DNA of 64,000 nt from SAR202 cluster bacterium (GTDB lineage Bacteria > Chloroflexota > Dehalococcoidia > Lucifugimonadales > UBA3495): assembly GCA_013204585.1 (NCBI GenBank), contig JABMNL010000031.1, positions 17,372-81,371 on the forward strand, written 5' to 3'. How positions within the stretch are numbered: position 1 is the first letter of the stretch; every line of letters begins with the position of its first letter. The notes beneath the pieces are model-generated. The model was not told the origin of the DNA, searched no databases, and saw only the letters and a program-made list of their open reading frames with translations. Shown here one piece after another: positions 41,767 to 50,175 of this stretch. The position numbers were made by a program, and so were the translations under genes.

Positions 41767-43329
41767 TTAGTTGATTGAACCAGCCAAAACCATGACAACC
41801 CGCGATTCGGCCCCACCGTCCGATTCCTTGCTCCGCCGAGCGTACAAGTCCTGGAGGATAACCGGAACCACCTCCCCAAGTTCGGCCACCGGGACCAGTT
41901 CCATAATCTTCTCGCCAGTCTTGGGTGAGGTACCGGTGCGTCCACCCACGAAGATGTTCACGGCATCCACAATCTTGCCATCGACCCGCGCCTTGGCACC
42001 CTGGAAGCCAATGTCTGCCGCATGGTGGTTGCCGCATCCAGCCGGGCATCCAGACCAATACATGGTTACTGGCGCCCCCTGGGGAAATTGTTTCGCCATG
42101 GTCGCGGCTAGGTCTCTACCAATGCGTTTGGTCTCGATAAGGGCCAGGTTGCAGTAATCTGTCCCGGTGCAAGTTACTAGCCCCCGATTAAACGAATTGG
42201 AATTCGGGGAGAACTCCTCAAGCAACGGCTCGGTGAGCAAATCTGCCACAACTGCGTCAACCACGTTAATCAGGATGACGTTCTGATTGGTGGTCAGGCG
42301 TAACTCCCCACTACCGTAGGTGTCCGCCAGCCGGGCCAGGTCATCAAGGTGCTCGCTACTCAACCGGCCCGTGGGAACGCACAGTCCAACCGAAGACAGT
42401 CCTGGTCGGTTTTGGGAGTGCACCCCCAGGTGGTCGGTACTATCAGAGTTCCGCGCATCCTCTTGTGCCCGTTCCAGAGGCTGGCCCCACCGCTCTTCCA
42501 AGCAGTCCCTGAACCGATCAATACCCCATTCCTCGATTAAAAAGGCCAGACGGTTTTTAGTCCGTTTCTCCCTGGACCCTTCGTCTCGAAATAGCAGCGT
42601 AATTGCGGCGGCTAGACGGGCCGCCTCTTGGGGCACAACAAAGACATTCAGCGGTTGGGCCACCGTCATCCCGCCCGAGCCCATCTTGCCGCCCACCATT
42701 ACGTTAAACCCAAACGCCCCGTCGAATCGGCGTACCGCAGGAACCATGCCCAGGTCTTGAGTCTCGCTGTGCGTGCAGTTTTCCAGGCAGCCGGTGATGG
42801 TCACGTTGAACTTGCGGGGCAGGTTGCTGAACTCCTTGTTGTTCAAGAACATTTCCGCATACTCGAAGCCCGCTGGCGACGCATCGAACAATTCGGCGTC
42901 GGTCAGGCCAGCCAGCGGACAGCAGCCCACGTTGCGTATGTTGTCCAGCCCGGTCTGCAGCGACGTAAGGTCAACTCCCCGCAGCGCCTCGAGAATTTGG
43001 GGCACGTCTTTAATCTTGATGGCCCTCAGTTGTATCTGCTGGCGGGTGGTCAGGTCCAAAACACCGTTACCCAGGCGGCGGGCGATGTCTGCCAAGACGC
43101 GGAACTGGCCCGATGTGGCCTGGCCGTTGGTAATTCGAATCCGCATCATGAATTGGCCGGGCGTAGGCTTGCGGAAAAACGTGCCAATCCATTTCAGGCG
43201 TTCACGGTCTCCGGCCTCCAACGTCTCCCAGCCGCCATGCTGCGCCGCCAATTCCTCGATTTCACCAAGGATATCCAGGCCGTCTTTTTCAGCTTTGTGC
43301 CGTTCAATCGGATTGTTGCCTGGTTTCAT
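41767..43329 (-). CDS. nirA: Ferredoxin-type assimilatory nitrite (or sulfite) reductase
   Basis: 520 residues with two NiR/SiR half-repeats. The siroheme/4Fe-4S ligands are visible as C387-x5-C393 (CTGTDYC) and C428-x3-C432 (CPAGC). 'GQFMMRIRITNGQATSGQFRVLADIAR' and 'LDLTTRQQIQLRAI' are the ferritin-like substrate domain motifs. It reduces nitrite to ammonium using ferredoxin. The neighbouring NarK-type transporter and P-II proteins make nitrite more likely than sulfite. Confidence 0.93.
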   Translation of the reverse strand: MKPGNNPIERHKAEKDGLDILGEIEELAAQHGGWETLEAGDRERLKWIGTFFRKPTPGQFMMRIRITNGQATSGQFRVLADIARRLGNGVLDLTTRQQIQLRAIKIKDVPQILEALRGVDLTSLQTGLDNIRNVGCCPLAGLTDAELFDASPAGFEYAEMFLNNKEFSNLPRKFNVTITGCLENCTHSETQDLGMVPAVRRFDGAFGFNVMVGGKMGSGGMTVAQPLNVFVVPQEAARLAAAITLLFRDEGSREKRTKNRLAFLIEEWGIDRFRDCLEERWGQPLERAQEDARNSDSTDHLGVHSQNRPGLSSVGLCVPTGRLSSEHLDDLARLADTYGSGELRLTTNQNVILINVVDAVVADLLTEPLLEEFSPNSNSFNRGLVTCTGTDYCNLALIETKRIGRDLAATMAKQFPQGAPVTMYWSGCPAGCGNHHAADIGFQGAKARVDGKIVDAVNIFVGGRTGTSPKTGEKIMELVPVAELGEVVPVILQDLYARRSKESDGGAESRVVMVLAGSIN

Positions 43330-43339
43330 AATTAATCCT

Positions 43340-44617
43340 TTAAGGCAATAAGTAAGGAGCCATTAGGACGCGGTTCGCAGCCACAAGAATCGGGGTCGCT
43401 TGATCGAATTCCTGGAATCCCCGCGGCTGCCGCCACGACAGGTGCCATCCCTCGCGGTTGAAGGAAAGGACCCTCAGAACGAAGAACGCGCCCAATGCCA
43501 GTCCAGCTAAAGCCAATAGTCCCGGCGCAAAAGAGCCGACCGCTTCTTTGGAGTTGCCCAACAGAATCGGGAGGACAAAGCCGCCGACCCCGCCTAAAGC
43601 GCCAACAACCCCGGTAGTCACGCCAATCTCAGAATGGAATCGTCCGGGCACCAGTTGAAACACAGCACCGTTGCCCAGGCCCAAGCAGGCCATCCCAGCG
43701 ACTATTATTGCCACCGCCACACCGAGCGACGGTAATGCGCTAGCCGACGCGTAAAACCCGGCGATGACAACCAGAAGCACCGAGAGCGTCGGCACACCCC
43801 CAAACCGGTCCCCCAAATAACCTCCCAGGGGGCGGACAGCACTCCCCACGCAAGCTGCCACCGCGGTAAGATACCCGGCCTGGACCGCAGTCACCTCGTA
43901 TTGGTCTCGAAAAAATATGGGAAGGAAGCTGCTCAATCCTACGTACCCGCCGAAGGTGACGCCATACAACATGCATAGCCACCACAGGTCCGGCTGTTTC
44001 AAAACCGCTAGATACTGACTCGTTTTGACTTGGCCTGTATGTCCAGGTTTGTCCTTGGCCATGAGCAAAAATGCCACCAAGACTATGGCCAGCGGCACCA
44101 TCGCCAGACCCAAAACATTGTGCCACCCCACCACGGCAGCCAGCCGAGGTGCCAAAAGATTAGCCAAAACCGAACCGCTGTTGCCTGCTGCGGCAATACC
44201 TAATACCAGACCCTGGCGTTCTGCCGGGTACCAACGGCTAGCCAAAGGCAGCGCAACCGAGAAGGATGCCCCTGCGGTTCCAAGCAGCACTCCGATGAGA
44301 AGCACCGTGGGCAAGTTGTCCCCAGATAGCCACCCCAATGACAAAGGAATAAAGAGGAAGGCCAATAACGCAATTCCCGTCCGTTTCCCACCGATACGGT
44401 CACTGAGCAGACCCATAGGGATGCGGAGGAGGGCACCGCTGAGGATGGGCACGGCAACCATCAGACCCTTCTGCGAAGGCGACAGCCCGGCGCTGTCCGC
44501 GATGTAGATGCCGAGGGAACCCAACAGCACCCAAAGCATGAAGCTCAAGTCGAAGTGAAGAAACGATGCAATGAGCGTAGGAAGGTGTCCCTTGGTCGTT
44601 GTGTCTTGAACGTTCAA
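43340..44617 (-). CDS. MFS nitrate/nitrite transporter (NarK/NrtP/NasA family)
   Basis: 425 residues, twelve predicted helices. 'SFLHFDLSFMLWVLLGSLGIYI' begins the protein, and 'GLSPSQKGLMVAVPILSGALLRIPMGLLSDRIGGKRTG' is the NarK signature loop. 'GNGAVFQLVPGRFHSEIGVTTGVVGALGGVGGFVLPILLG' is the second nitrate signature. It imports nitrate or nitrite in exchange or with protons. Located between the molybdoenzyme and nirA on the same strand. Confidence 0.94.
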   Translation of the reverse strand: MNVQDTTTKGHLPTLIASFLHFDLSFMLWVLLGSLGIYIADSAGLSPSQKGLMVAVPILSGALLRIPMGLLSDRIGGKRTGIALLAFLFIPLSLGWLSGDNLPTVLLIGVLLGTAGASFSVALPLASRWYPAERQGLVLGIAAAGNSGSVLANLLAPRLAAVVGWHNVLGLAMVPLAIVLVAFLLMAKDKPGHTGQVKTSQYLAVLKQPDLWWLCMLYGVTFGGYVGLSSFLPIFFRDQYEVTAVQAGYLTAVAACVGSAVRPLGGYLGDRFGGVPTLSVLLVVIAGFYASASALPSLGVAVAIIVAGMACLGLGNGAVFQLVPGRFHSEIGVTTGVVGALGGVGGFVLPILLGNSKEAVGSFAPGLLALAGLALGAFFVLRVLSFNREGWHLSWRQPRGFQEFDQATPILVAANRVLMAPYLLP

Positions 44618-44664
44618 TTTATGTATCGCCTCCTGAAAAGCGATTAATCAATATCACGAGTCCG

Positions 44665-45312
44665 CTAAATTTCGAAGCTGGTTTCCCCGTTGCTGGGCCT
44701 GGCTACCACCACGCCCGCTCTTTCCTGGCCATCGGCTCCCAACACCGCCGTGCGGCTTTGTCCCAGGAATCGTTTGATGCCTACCGGGTCTTTTCGAAAT
44801 GCCCGAATCGTTTGGAGCCACTTCACACTCTTGTAGCCCTGTAAAAACGGCACCCACAGCCGCAGCGGTCCACCGAATTCCGTGGGAAGCGGTTTGAGAT
44901 TTATCCCAAAGACCAATAGCGTCCTCGGGTCTCTGGCTATCGAGCGGGGCAGTCCTTCAAAGTACAGACCGTCAGCGGAATAGAACGAGAAATAGCCGTC
45001 CTCGGGTGAGTCGATTCCGGTTACTTTCAGCAAGTCCACCAATCGAACGCCCTCTACTTCCGGCTCCTCGGACCAGTTGAATATCTGACACACCAGCGGG
45101 GATTTCTCCCTAACCCGTGGCAGTTTCCGCAGGTCCTGTCTACCAATGGTGCAGCGCTCACCCGCCAAGCCGGTCAACGTAAGTTCCCAATCCGCTAAAG
45201 CGCACTCTTTTGGCACCGGGTACAGAGACAGGGCTGGTAGTGGTTCGGCCTCAAAGTCCATGAGGGCGAACTGGTCTTTGAATTTTGGATAATTAATGCC
45301 TTCACGTTTCAT
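44665..45312 (-). CDS. Sulfite-oxidase-fold molybdopterin oxidoreductase, cytoplasmic
   Basis: 215 residues, a compact Moco-binding domain of the sulfite oxidase/eukaryotic-type nitrate reductase family. 'WELTLTGLAGERCTIGRQDLRKLP' opens the domain, the Mo-ligating Cys is in 'SPLVCQIFNWSEEPEVEGVRLVDLL', and 'LLVFGINLKPLPTEFGGPLRLWVPFLQGYKSVKWLQTIRAF' is the C-terminal half. No twin-arginine or other signal is present. In an operon with a nitrate/nitrite transporter and nitrite reductase and no NasA/NarB, it is a candidate assimilatory nitrate reductase, though that is inference. Confidence 0.9.
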   Translation of the reverse strand: MKREGINYPKFKDQFALMDFEAEPLPALSLYPVPKECALADWELTLTGLAGERCTIGRQDLRKLPRVREKSPLVCQIFNWSEEPEVEGVRLVDLLKVTGIDSPEDGYFSFYSADGLYFEGLPRSIARDPRTLLVFGINLKPLPTEFGGPLRLWVPFLQGYKSVKWLQTIRAFRKDPVGIKRFLGQSRTAVLGADGQERAGVVVARPSNGETSFEI

Positions 45313-45324
45313 GGTTTTCCGTTC

Positions 45325-45702
45325 CTATGCGTGGACGTGAGAATTGGATTCATGATCTTGGGCGGCAGCGTCTTGGGCAGTGGCGACTTCATCCAATGGG
45401 CAAACAAAAATCTTGCCGTCCCCGTAGTTGTTGGTGCAGTTTGCCTGGATGATGGCGTCGACAACGGACTCCACCAGTTGTTCCTCAACAAACCAACTGG
45501 CCATCCATTTGGGTAAAAACTGCATTCCCCGTTCTTCGCCCCCCGCTTGCGGCCTAACGTACCGCAGGCCGCTTTGCTGGCCCCGGCCCATTACCCGCCA
45601 ATGGATGGCCTCTTCCGCTCCCAAGGCATCGACGACCTCGCGAGTAGCCTGCCATTTATCCGGTCTAATAAAAGCGATGACCTCTTTCAAGCTGGACCTC
45701 AC
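45325..45702 (-). CDS. P-II family nitrogen regulator (NifI-like) 2
   Basis: 125 residues, beginning at a GTG (45702). 'VIAFIRPDKWQATREVVDALGAEEAIHWRVMGRGQQSGL' corresponds to the P-II core, a longer T-loop region 'RPQAGGEERGMQFLPKWMASWFVEEQLVESVVDAII' follows, and 'NYGDGKIFVCPLDEV' is the ATP/2-oxoglutarate end. The pair of a short-loop and long-loop P-II matches the NifI1/NifI2 pairing. It is the first gene of the operon. Confidence 0.88.
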   Translation of the reverse strand: MRSSLKEVIAFIRPDKWQATREVVDALGAEEAIHWRVMGRGQQSGLRYVRPQAGGEERGMQFLPKWMASWFVEEQLVESVVDAIIQANCTNNYGDGKIFVCPLDEVATAQDAAAQDHESNSHVHA

Positions 45703-45798
45703 AAGATTCGAATTCTCCCCAGATTTCTGGGACGCTTTCGTTAGCTTAAAGAGGGTTCTTTACAAAAGAATGACCCTGGCGTTACCGGTCGAAAAATT

Positions 45799-45820
45799 CC
45801 ATGTAAACGCCATGTAACGG
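45799..45820. promoter_or_regulatory. Direct-repeat operator upstream of the nitrite operon
   Basis: Two adjacent 11-bp units, CCATGTAAACG and CCATGTAACGG (45799-45809 and 45810-45820), about 97 bases upstream of the operon's first gene. Eleven-base direct repeats are how OmpR/PhoB-type regulators bind, and the same GTAAAC-N5-GTAACG pattern recurs at 46731-46747 by the GlnR-like gene. Confidence 0.7.
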
Positions 45821-45906
45821 GTCGGGGCCGGATTACGTGAGGGGAAAAGAGGGGGCCAGCAAAATGCAGCCAGTCAAAAGACGAGAGAGCGAGACGGCAG
45901 AATTAG

Positions 45907-46584
45907 TTAAGCGTCAACCAGGCCGTAACCAACGTTGGCAACGGTCCTGATGTACGAATCGCCGTGCAGTCCAAGTTTTTGACGCAGCCTGCGGATGTGA
46001 ACGTCGACGGTTCGTGTGCCGCCGAAGTTATCCAAGCTCCAAACGCTGGTCAGAAGGTCGTCGCGGGTGAAAATTCGGCCCGGATTTTCCATCAAAAACT
46101 TGAGGAGTTGAAACTCCATCCAGGCCAAGTCCACCCGCTCGCCCTCGATACGGACCTCGTAGATGCGCGTGTCTAGGGTTATCCCGCCGAGCCGAAGCAG
46201 ATGGGGCGGCAATTCAGTTTGTTTGCCCAGGACTAGCCTGCTCAGGCGCTTCTCCATTTCGGCGGCAGAGCAAGGGAGCAGCAAGAAGTCGTCCGCGTAT
46301 TCATACAATTCTTCGGTTTCCAGGTTCTCGTGGTCGACGCACAACAGGACCGGTGGCAAAAACGCTTGCTCACTGCTTACGGTGTTCGCTAGAACCTGTC
46401 CCACACTGTCAAAGTCCGGGCTGACCACAATCGCTGATGGGTTCGTCCGGAACACCGCTTTTTGGAGTTCTTGAACAACCGGCCCAACAAGCTCTACAAC
46501 GCCCCTAGTAGAGAGAGACGCAAAGGCTTGGTCAAGGCGATCCCAGCGCTCGCCCAGCATAAGAACTTTAATTGGTGGTTTCAT
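45907..46584 (-). CDS. GlnR-like OmpR-family regulator with a degenerate receiver
   Basis: 225 residues. The N-terminal ~115 residues have the length of a receiver but no acidic phospho-site cluster ('AIVVSPDFDSVGQ'), as in actinobacterial GlnR, whose receiver is atypical. The C-terminal winged helix reads 'MEFQLLKFLMENPGRIFTRDDLLTSVWSLDNFGGTRTVDVHIRRLRQKLG', almost identical in pattern to GlnR. GlnR controls nitrogen assimilation genes. Together with the adjacent nitrite operon and shared operators this is very likely its role here. Confidence 0.88.
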   Translation of the reverse strand: MKPPIKVLMLGERWDRLDQAFASLSTRGVVELVGPVVQELQKAVFRTNPSAIVVSPDFDSVGQVLANTVSSEQAFLPPVLLCVDHENLETEELYEYADDFLLLPCSAAEMEKRLSRLVLGKQTELPPHLLRLGGITLDTRIYEVRIEGERVDLAWMEFQLLKFLMENPGRIFTRDDLLTSVWSLDNFGGTRTVDVHIRRLRQKLGLHGDSYIRTVANVGYGLVDA

Positions 46585-46730
46585 CGGCTTGTCAGCACAA
46601 CGTACTTCTGGCCGCGAATACGTCCACTGGTCGCCAATCCATTAAACGGCAGGCGGCCACTACGGGTTCGCTATTTCGAGGCCTATCAGCCTATATTGCC
46701 AGGCCGATATTTCCAGTCGATTACAACCGC

Positions 46731-46747
46731 GTAAACAAAGTGTAACG
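46731..46747. promoter_or_regulatory. Direct-repeat operator upstream of the GlnR-like gene
   Basis: GTAAAC (46731-46736) and GTAACG (46742-46747), starts 11 bases apart, with a weaker TTAC at 46721-46724. Shares GTAAAC-N5-GTAACG with the nitrite operon operator. It lies 147 bases upstream of the regulator gene and before the sigma-factor gene in the other direction, so autoregulation is likely. Confidence 0.65.
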
Positions 46748-46876
46748 AAAGGTGGTGAACTGAGCACCCGCAAACCTTACATCCCAGCTAAGCAGCCGCA
46801 TTCCCTCCAGCACAATAAATTAAAAAGACTGCATTGTATGCCAACGCGCATGAAACAGAGCGGAGATGGAACGTTT

Positions 46877-46904
46877 TTGACGTTGGACGCATATTATCTA
46901 TTGA
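46877..46904 (+). promoter_or_regulatory. Promoter candidate for the sigma-factor gene
   Basis: TTGACG (46877-46882) and TATTGA (46899-46904), 16 bases apart. A start near 46911 would fit translation at 46942 and argues against the longer frame from 46834. The rest of the 46585-46941 gap holds only the operator. Confidence 0.4.
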
Positions 46905-46941
46905 ACCCTTCTTCGAAGATGCAAGTTATGGGGGGCGGTCC

Positions 46942-47496
46942 ATGAACGATGAGGAAGCCGTTCTGCGTTGTCAGGACGGCAACCGGGAGGCGTTTCGCCA
47001 TTTGGTGGAAAGCTATGAAGACGTGCTCTACGGCACGGCCTACTTGATGACCGGAAACACGGCCCTCTCTGAGGAGCACGTGCAGGAAGCTTTCCTCTCG
47101 GCATGGCGGGGGATTCGGGGATTTCGTACCGGCTACCCGGTTAAACCATGGCTGGTGCGCATCCTGGTGAATACGGTGACGGCCCAGCGGCGACGCCGGT
47201 CTGTACCCATCGACCCCCTCGATGTGGCCGAGGCACAATCTGGCGCTGGCGACCCGGCGGACCTGGCGGAGTCCATTGAAGCCAGGGTGCGAGTGAGACA
47301 AGCAATTTCGGCCCTCTCCGACGAACACAACACGGTGGTGACCCTACGGTATTTTGCCGGGCTGACCGTCCCACAGGTGGCCCAAGCCTTGGGAACCAGG
47401 GAAGGAACTATCAAGTCCAGGCTGCACCGGGCACTTCAGCACTTGCGTATGGAGCTAGAAGAAATGGAACCCGGAAATGGTGACAACGATGGCTAG
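46942..47496 (+). CDS. ECF-type RNA polymerase sigma factor
   Basis: 184 residues from ATG 46942, preceded by a GGGGGGCGG stretch; the frame is open back to 46834 but the added residues are not sigma-like. Region 2 is 'NREAFRHLVESYEDVLYGTAYLMTGN ... EEHVQEAFLSAWRG', region 4 is 'QAISALSDEHNTVVTLRYFAGLTVPQVAQALGTREGTIKSRLHRALQHL'. It overlaps by 20 bases with the gene for a membrane protein that is its probable anti-sigma factor. Confidence 0.94.
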   Translation: MNDEEAVLRCQDGNREAFRHLVESYEDVLYGTAYLMTGNTALSEEHVQEAFLSAWRGIRGFRTGYPVKPWLVRILVNTVTAQRRRRSVPIDPLDVAEAQSGAGDPADLAESIEARVRVRQAISALSDEHNTVVTLRYFAGLTVPQVAQALGTREGTIKSRLHRALQHLRMELEEMEPGNGDNDG

Positions 47497-49117
47497 TAAT
47501 GAAAATCCCGACCAGGAAATTGAACGAGTTCTTCAAACCCACTTCGAGTCGGAGGCTGAAGGGCTGAAGGCCCCGGCGGGCTTATGGGGCAGAATAGAAT
47601 CTCGGCTACGAGATGACCTGTGGAGAACGGACGAGCCGCCCATTTGGCAGCGCCTACTGCAGCCTGGCCGATGGGGACTTTCGCCTGCCTTGACGGCCAT
47701 GGCAGTGCTGGTCTTGGCGGTTTCTGGGACCTGGTTGTTCACCGCCACCCCTTGGCGGGACGATGGGGTGAATGATTTTGCTCTGCAGGGAGGGGCTTTT
47801 CAAATACCAGCCTCTGAGGGCCGTGGACCTAGCAGATATGCGGCCTTACCTACGCCTACGCCCGCGCCTCATTCTGCTCCCGGCGCTACGGCTGCACCAT
47901 TGCCTACGTCTGTGCCAACCGCATCGCTTGGCGGCCCGCAAGGGGCAGCAGGCGCAGCTGGCGCTCCCGGTGCCACTGGCTATACACGCAATACGAGTTC
48001 CGGTAGCTCAATCGCGGTTAACGGCAGTGGATTCGGTTCACTTGCCGAAGAAGATGTGAGCGACCGCACCAACAGATGGGGCGCAACGCAAAATGATTCT
48101 GACCCGTCACTTGATAATTTTGCCCTGATACCTGCGGCACCAACCCAATCACCCCTTCCTTCGCCTAGTACAGGCCAAAATACGCAATTGGAGGTGGCTC
48201 AAAGGCAGATAATCTCTCAAGGGTCGGTTTCAGTTGAAGTGGAAGGCGTGCCTTCCGCCACCGACAAAGTGCGGGTAATCGCTGAAGGCTTTGGCGGCTT
48301 CGTTGAGCAACTTACCAGCCAGGGAGTGGAGGAGCGTCAGCAATCGACGATGACCATCAGGGTCCCTCAGCCGGAGTTTTTCGCCGCATTCAACCGGATT
48401 AAATTGCTGGGTAAGGTATTGAATGAAAACGCCGGTTCTGAAGACGTAACGGAGCGTTTCATTGACCTAGAGGCCCGCCTGAATAGCGCCGAGCGCGAAG
48501 AGCAGAGTCTACTATCGCTGCTGGAACGGGCCGAAAAGGTGAGCGAGATACTGACCATCGAACGGGAACTCACCCGCATCAGGACCGAGTTGGAGCAGGT
48601 GCAAGGCCAGTTGAACTTCCTGGAGCGGCGAGTCGATCTGGCCACAATCACCGTGGCCTTGTACCCGCCTGCGTTTAGGGGCAGCCAACCGCCTTCCGCC
48701 GCATTAACTCTAGAGGTGGGCAACGTGTCCCAGCGCGTGGAAGAAGTAAAGGCTTTGGTCTCCGCAGCAGGCGGTGAGCTAGACCAGGTATACACCTCGG
48801 TCCAAGACGGAACCGAGCGGGCCATCCTGACGGCCCGCGTATTCGCCAAGGACTTCGATCGAGTGCTCTCCGCCATCGAGTCTCAGGGCAAGGTCAAAGC
48901 CAAAGAAGTCCGAGAAGGCACAACCTACACGGACAGCACTCTGCCCGACGATGAGGCCCCAGACTCCCGTATCGACTTGTCGATCAATGAGCAAGAGTCG
49001 TCGAACACTAGCCGATGGATTACCATCGGCGCGCCGGTAGGCGGGGTGGCCTTGGTAATCGTCCTGGGGTTACTGTTCTACGCCACTTATCGCACCGGAC
49101 AACGGCGCGGGGAATAG
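47477..49117 (+). CDS. DUF4349-type membrane protein, probable anti-sigma factor
   Basis: 546 residues (alternative start ATG 47489). The cytoplasmic N-terminus 'EIERVLQTHFESEAEGLKAPAGLWGRIESRLR' is typical of anti-sigma regions, followed by a helix (about 72-93), a Pro/Thr/Ser/Gly-rich stalk with collagen-like GAAGAAGAPGATG, and a DUF4349 domain: 'QRQIISQGSVSVEVEGVPSATDKVRVIAEGFGGFVEQL' with a long coiled coil ('EREEQSLLSLLERAEKVSEILTIERELTRIRTELEQVQGQL'). A C-terminal helix (about 515-538) ends in a basic tail. It probably senses envelope state and holds the overlapping sigma factor. Confidence 0.9.
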   Translation: MVTTMASNENPDQEIERVLQTHFESEAEGLKAPAGLWGRIESRLRDDLWRTDEPPIWQRLLQPGRWGLSPALTAMAVLVLAVSGTWLFTATPWRDDGVNDFALQGGAFQIPASEGRGPSRYAALPTPTPAPHSAPGATAAPLPTSVPTASLGGPQGAAGAAGAPGATGYTRNTSSGSSIAVNGSGFGSLAEEDVSDRTNRWGATQNDSDPSLDNFALIPAAPTQSPLPSPSTGQNTQLEVAQRQIISQGSVSVEVEGVPSATDKVRVIAEGFGGFVEQLTSQGVEERQQSTMTIRVPQPEFFAAFNRIKLLGKVLNENAGSEDVTERFIDLEARLNSAEREEQSLLSLLERAEKVSEILTIERELTRIRTELEQVQGQLNFLERRVDLATITVALYPPAFRGSQPPSAALTLEVGNVSQRVEEVKALVSAAGGELDQVYTSVQDGTERAILTARVFAKDFDRVLSAIESQGKVKAKEVREGTTYTDSTLPDDEAPDSRIDLSINEQESSNTSRWITIGAPVGGVALVIVLGLLFYATYRTGQRRGE

Positions 49118-49126
49118 GAAAAAGAA

Positions 49127-49152
49127 GGGCTGCCTTACGGCAGCCCCTTTTT
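49127..49152 (+). terminator. Intrinsic terminator after the sigma/anti-sigma genes
   Basis: GGGCTGCC-TTAC-GGCAGCCC followed by CTTTTT, a perfect 8-bp stem. Confidence 0.93.
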
Positions 49153-49177
49153 GCATGGTCTGTGTTGCGGAGCTAGT

Positions 49178-49921
49178 CTAGCTCAGGTGCTTGCCGAAGT
49201 GGCCGACTACCTTTTCCCAGGCGTCGGTAGCCGCTTCTTGGCGGTAGCTGGGCCGGTCTACGGCGAAGAAACCGTGACCAGCGTTGGGGTACATGTGGAA
49301 CTCGTAGTCCTTACCCAAACGCTTCAATTCAGCCTCAGTCTCCGCCACGTCAGCGGGCGACGGCCTGGTGTCTTCTTCGCCGAACAGTCCCAAAAGCGGG
49401 CAGTTCAGTCCCTCGGTGAACTCAATCGGCCACTTGGGTTGGGCCGGGGACAACTCGTCGTTCCCCTTGGTTACTCCGCCGCCCCAGCAGTCGACTGCGG
49501 CGTTGACGTTGTCTAGGGTGCAGGCGCCCAGATAGGTCTGGCGTCCGCCGGAGCAGAAACCAATCAGCCCAACCTTGCCATTGGCGTATGGCAAGCTGCG
49601 TAGATAGTTCATTGCGGCCTGAACGTCGCCCATGGTGCGGTCGTCGGGCATGCCGCCTGCCTCACGGATGCTGGCGCTGTTCTCTGCCGAAGTGGCTTTC
49701 CCTTCACGGAAGTGGAGGTTGGGCGAAATGGTCGCAAAGCCATTGTAGGCCAATTTCCGGGCCATCTCTTTAGAGGCGGCGTCCCAACCGGGCATGTGAT
49801 GTATCAAAACCACGCCGCCGACGGGGCCAGCGCCTAAAGGCCGGGCCAGGTAAGCGTCGATTTGGGTTCCTTGGTGTCCATTGATGAGCACGGTTTCCGC
49901 TAGCATTCCTTCGTACTTCAT
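49178..49921 (-). CDS. Dienelactone hydrolase-family protein
   Basis: 247 residues. The nucleophile is a Cys in 'GLIGFCSGGRQTYLGA', with acid in 'LLGLFGEEDTRPSPADV' and His in 'MYPNAGHGFFAVDRP', as in DLH/ClcD. 'GGVVLIHHMPGWDAASKEMARKLAYNGFATISPNL' is the oxyanion region. DLH opens dienelactones in chloroaromatic and beta-ketoadipate routes. The only gene of its type here. Confidence 0.94.
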   Translation of the reverse strand: MKYEGMLAETVLINGHQGTQIDAYLARPLGAGPVGGVVLIHHMPGWDAASKEMARKLAYNGFATISPNLHFREGKATSAENSASIREAGGMPDDRTMGDVQAAMNYLRSLPYANGKVGLIGFCSGGRQTYLGACTLDNVNAAVDCWGGGVTKGNDELSPAQPKWPIEFTEGLNCPLLGLFGEEDTRPSPADVAETEAELKRLGKDYEFHMYPNAGHGFFAVDRPSYRQEAATDAWEKVVGHFGKHLS

Positions 49922-50085
49922 GAATAGTCCTTCCTTAAATCAAATTAGATTCCAGAACAAATGTCCATTCCGGTGCCCGTCTTTTGCCTTGGGGCAGGCG
50001 AGTAGACTACTACCGGCAACCAGCGGCGTCAATCGGCATTCGAATTTACGCTCATCTGCCCCGTATTTTCTACCCGTCAACCTCG

Positions 50086-50115
50086 TTGGCACGGCTAGGC
50101 CTGTGAAGCTATAAT
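50086..50115 (+). promoter_or_regulatory. Sigma-70-type promoter
   Basis: TTGGCA (50086-50091) and consensus TATAAT (50110-50115), 18 bases apart, about 60 bases upstream of the monooxygenase gene at 50176. Confidence 0.72.
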
Positions 50116-50175
50116 GCGCCCAATCCACCCTCCGCCAACATTTCGGTGGGTCAAAACGTTAGGGAGTTGACCAAC

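Noticed and set aside
46834..46941. Longer sigma-factor start
   Set aside because: The extra residues do not resemble region 1/2 sequence and a promoter candidate lies inside them.
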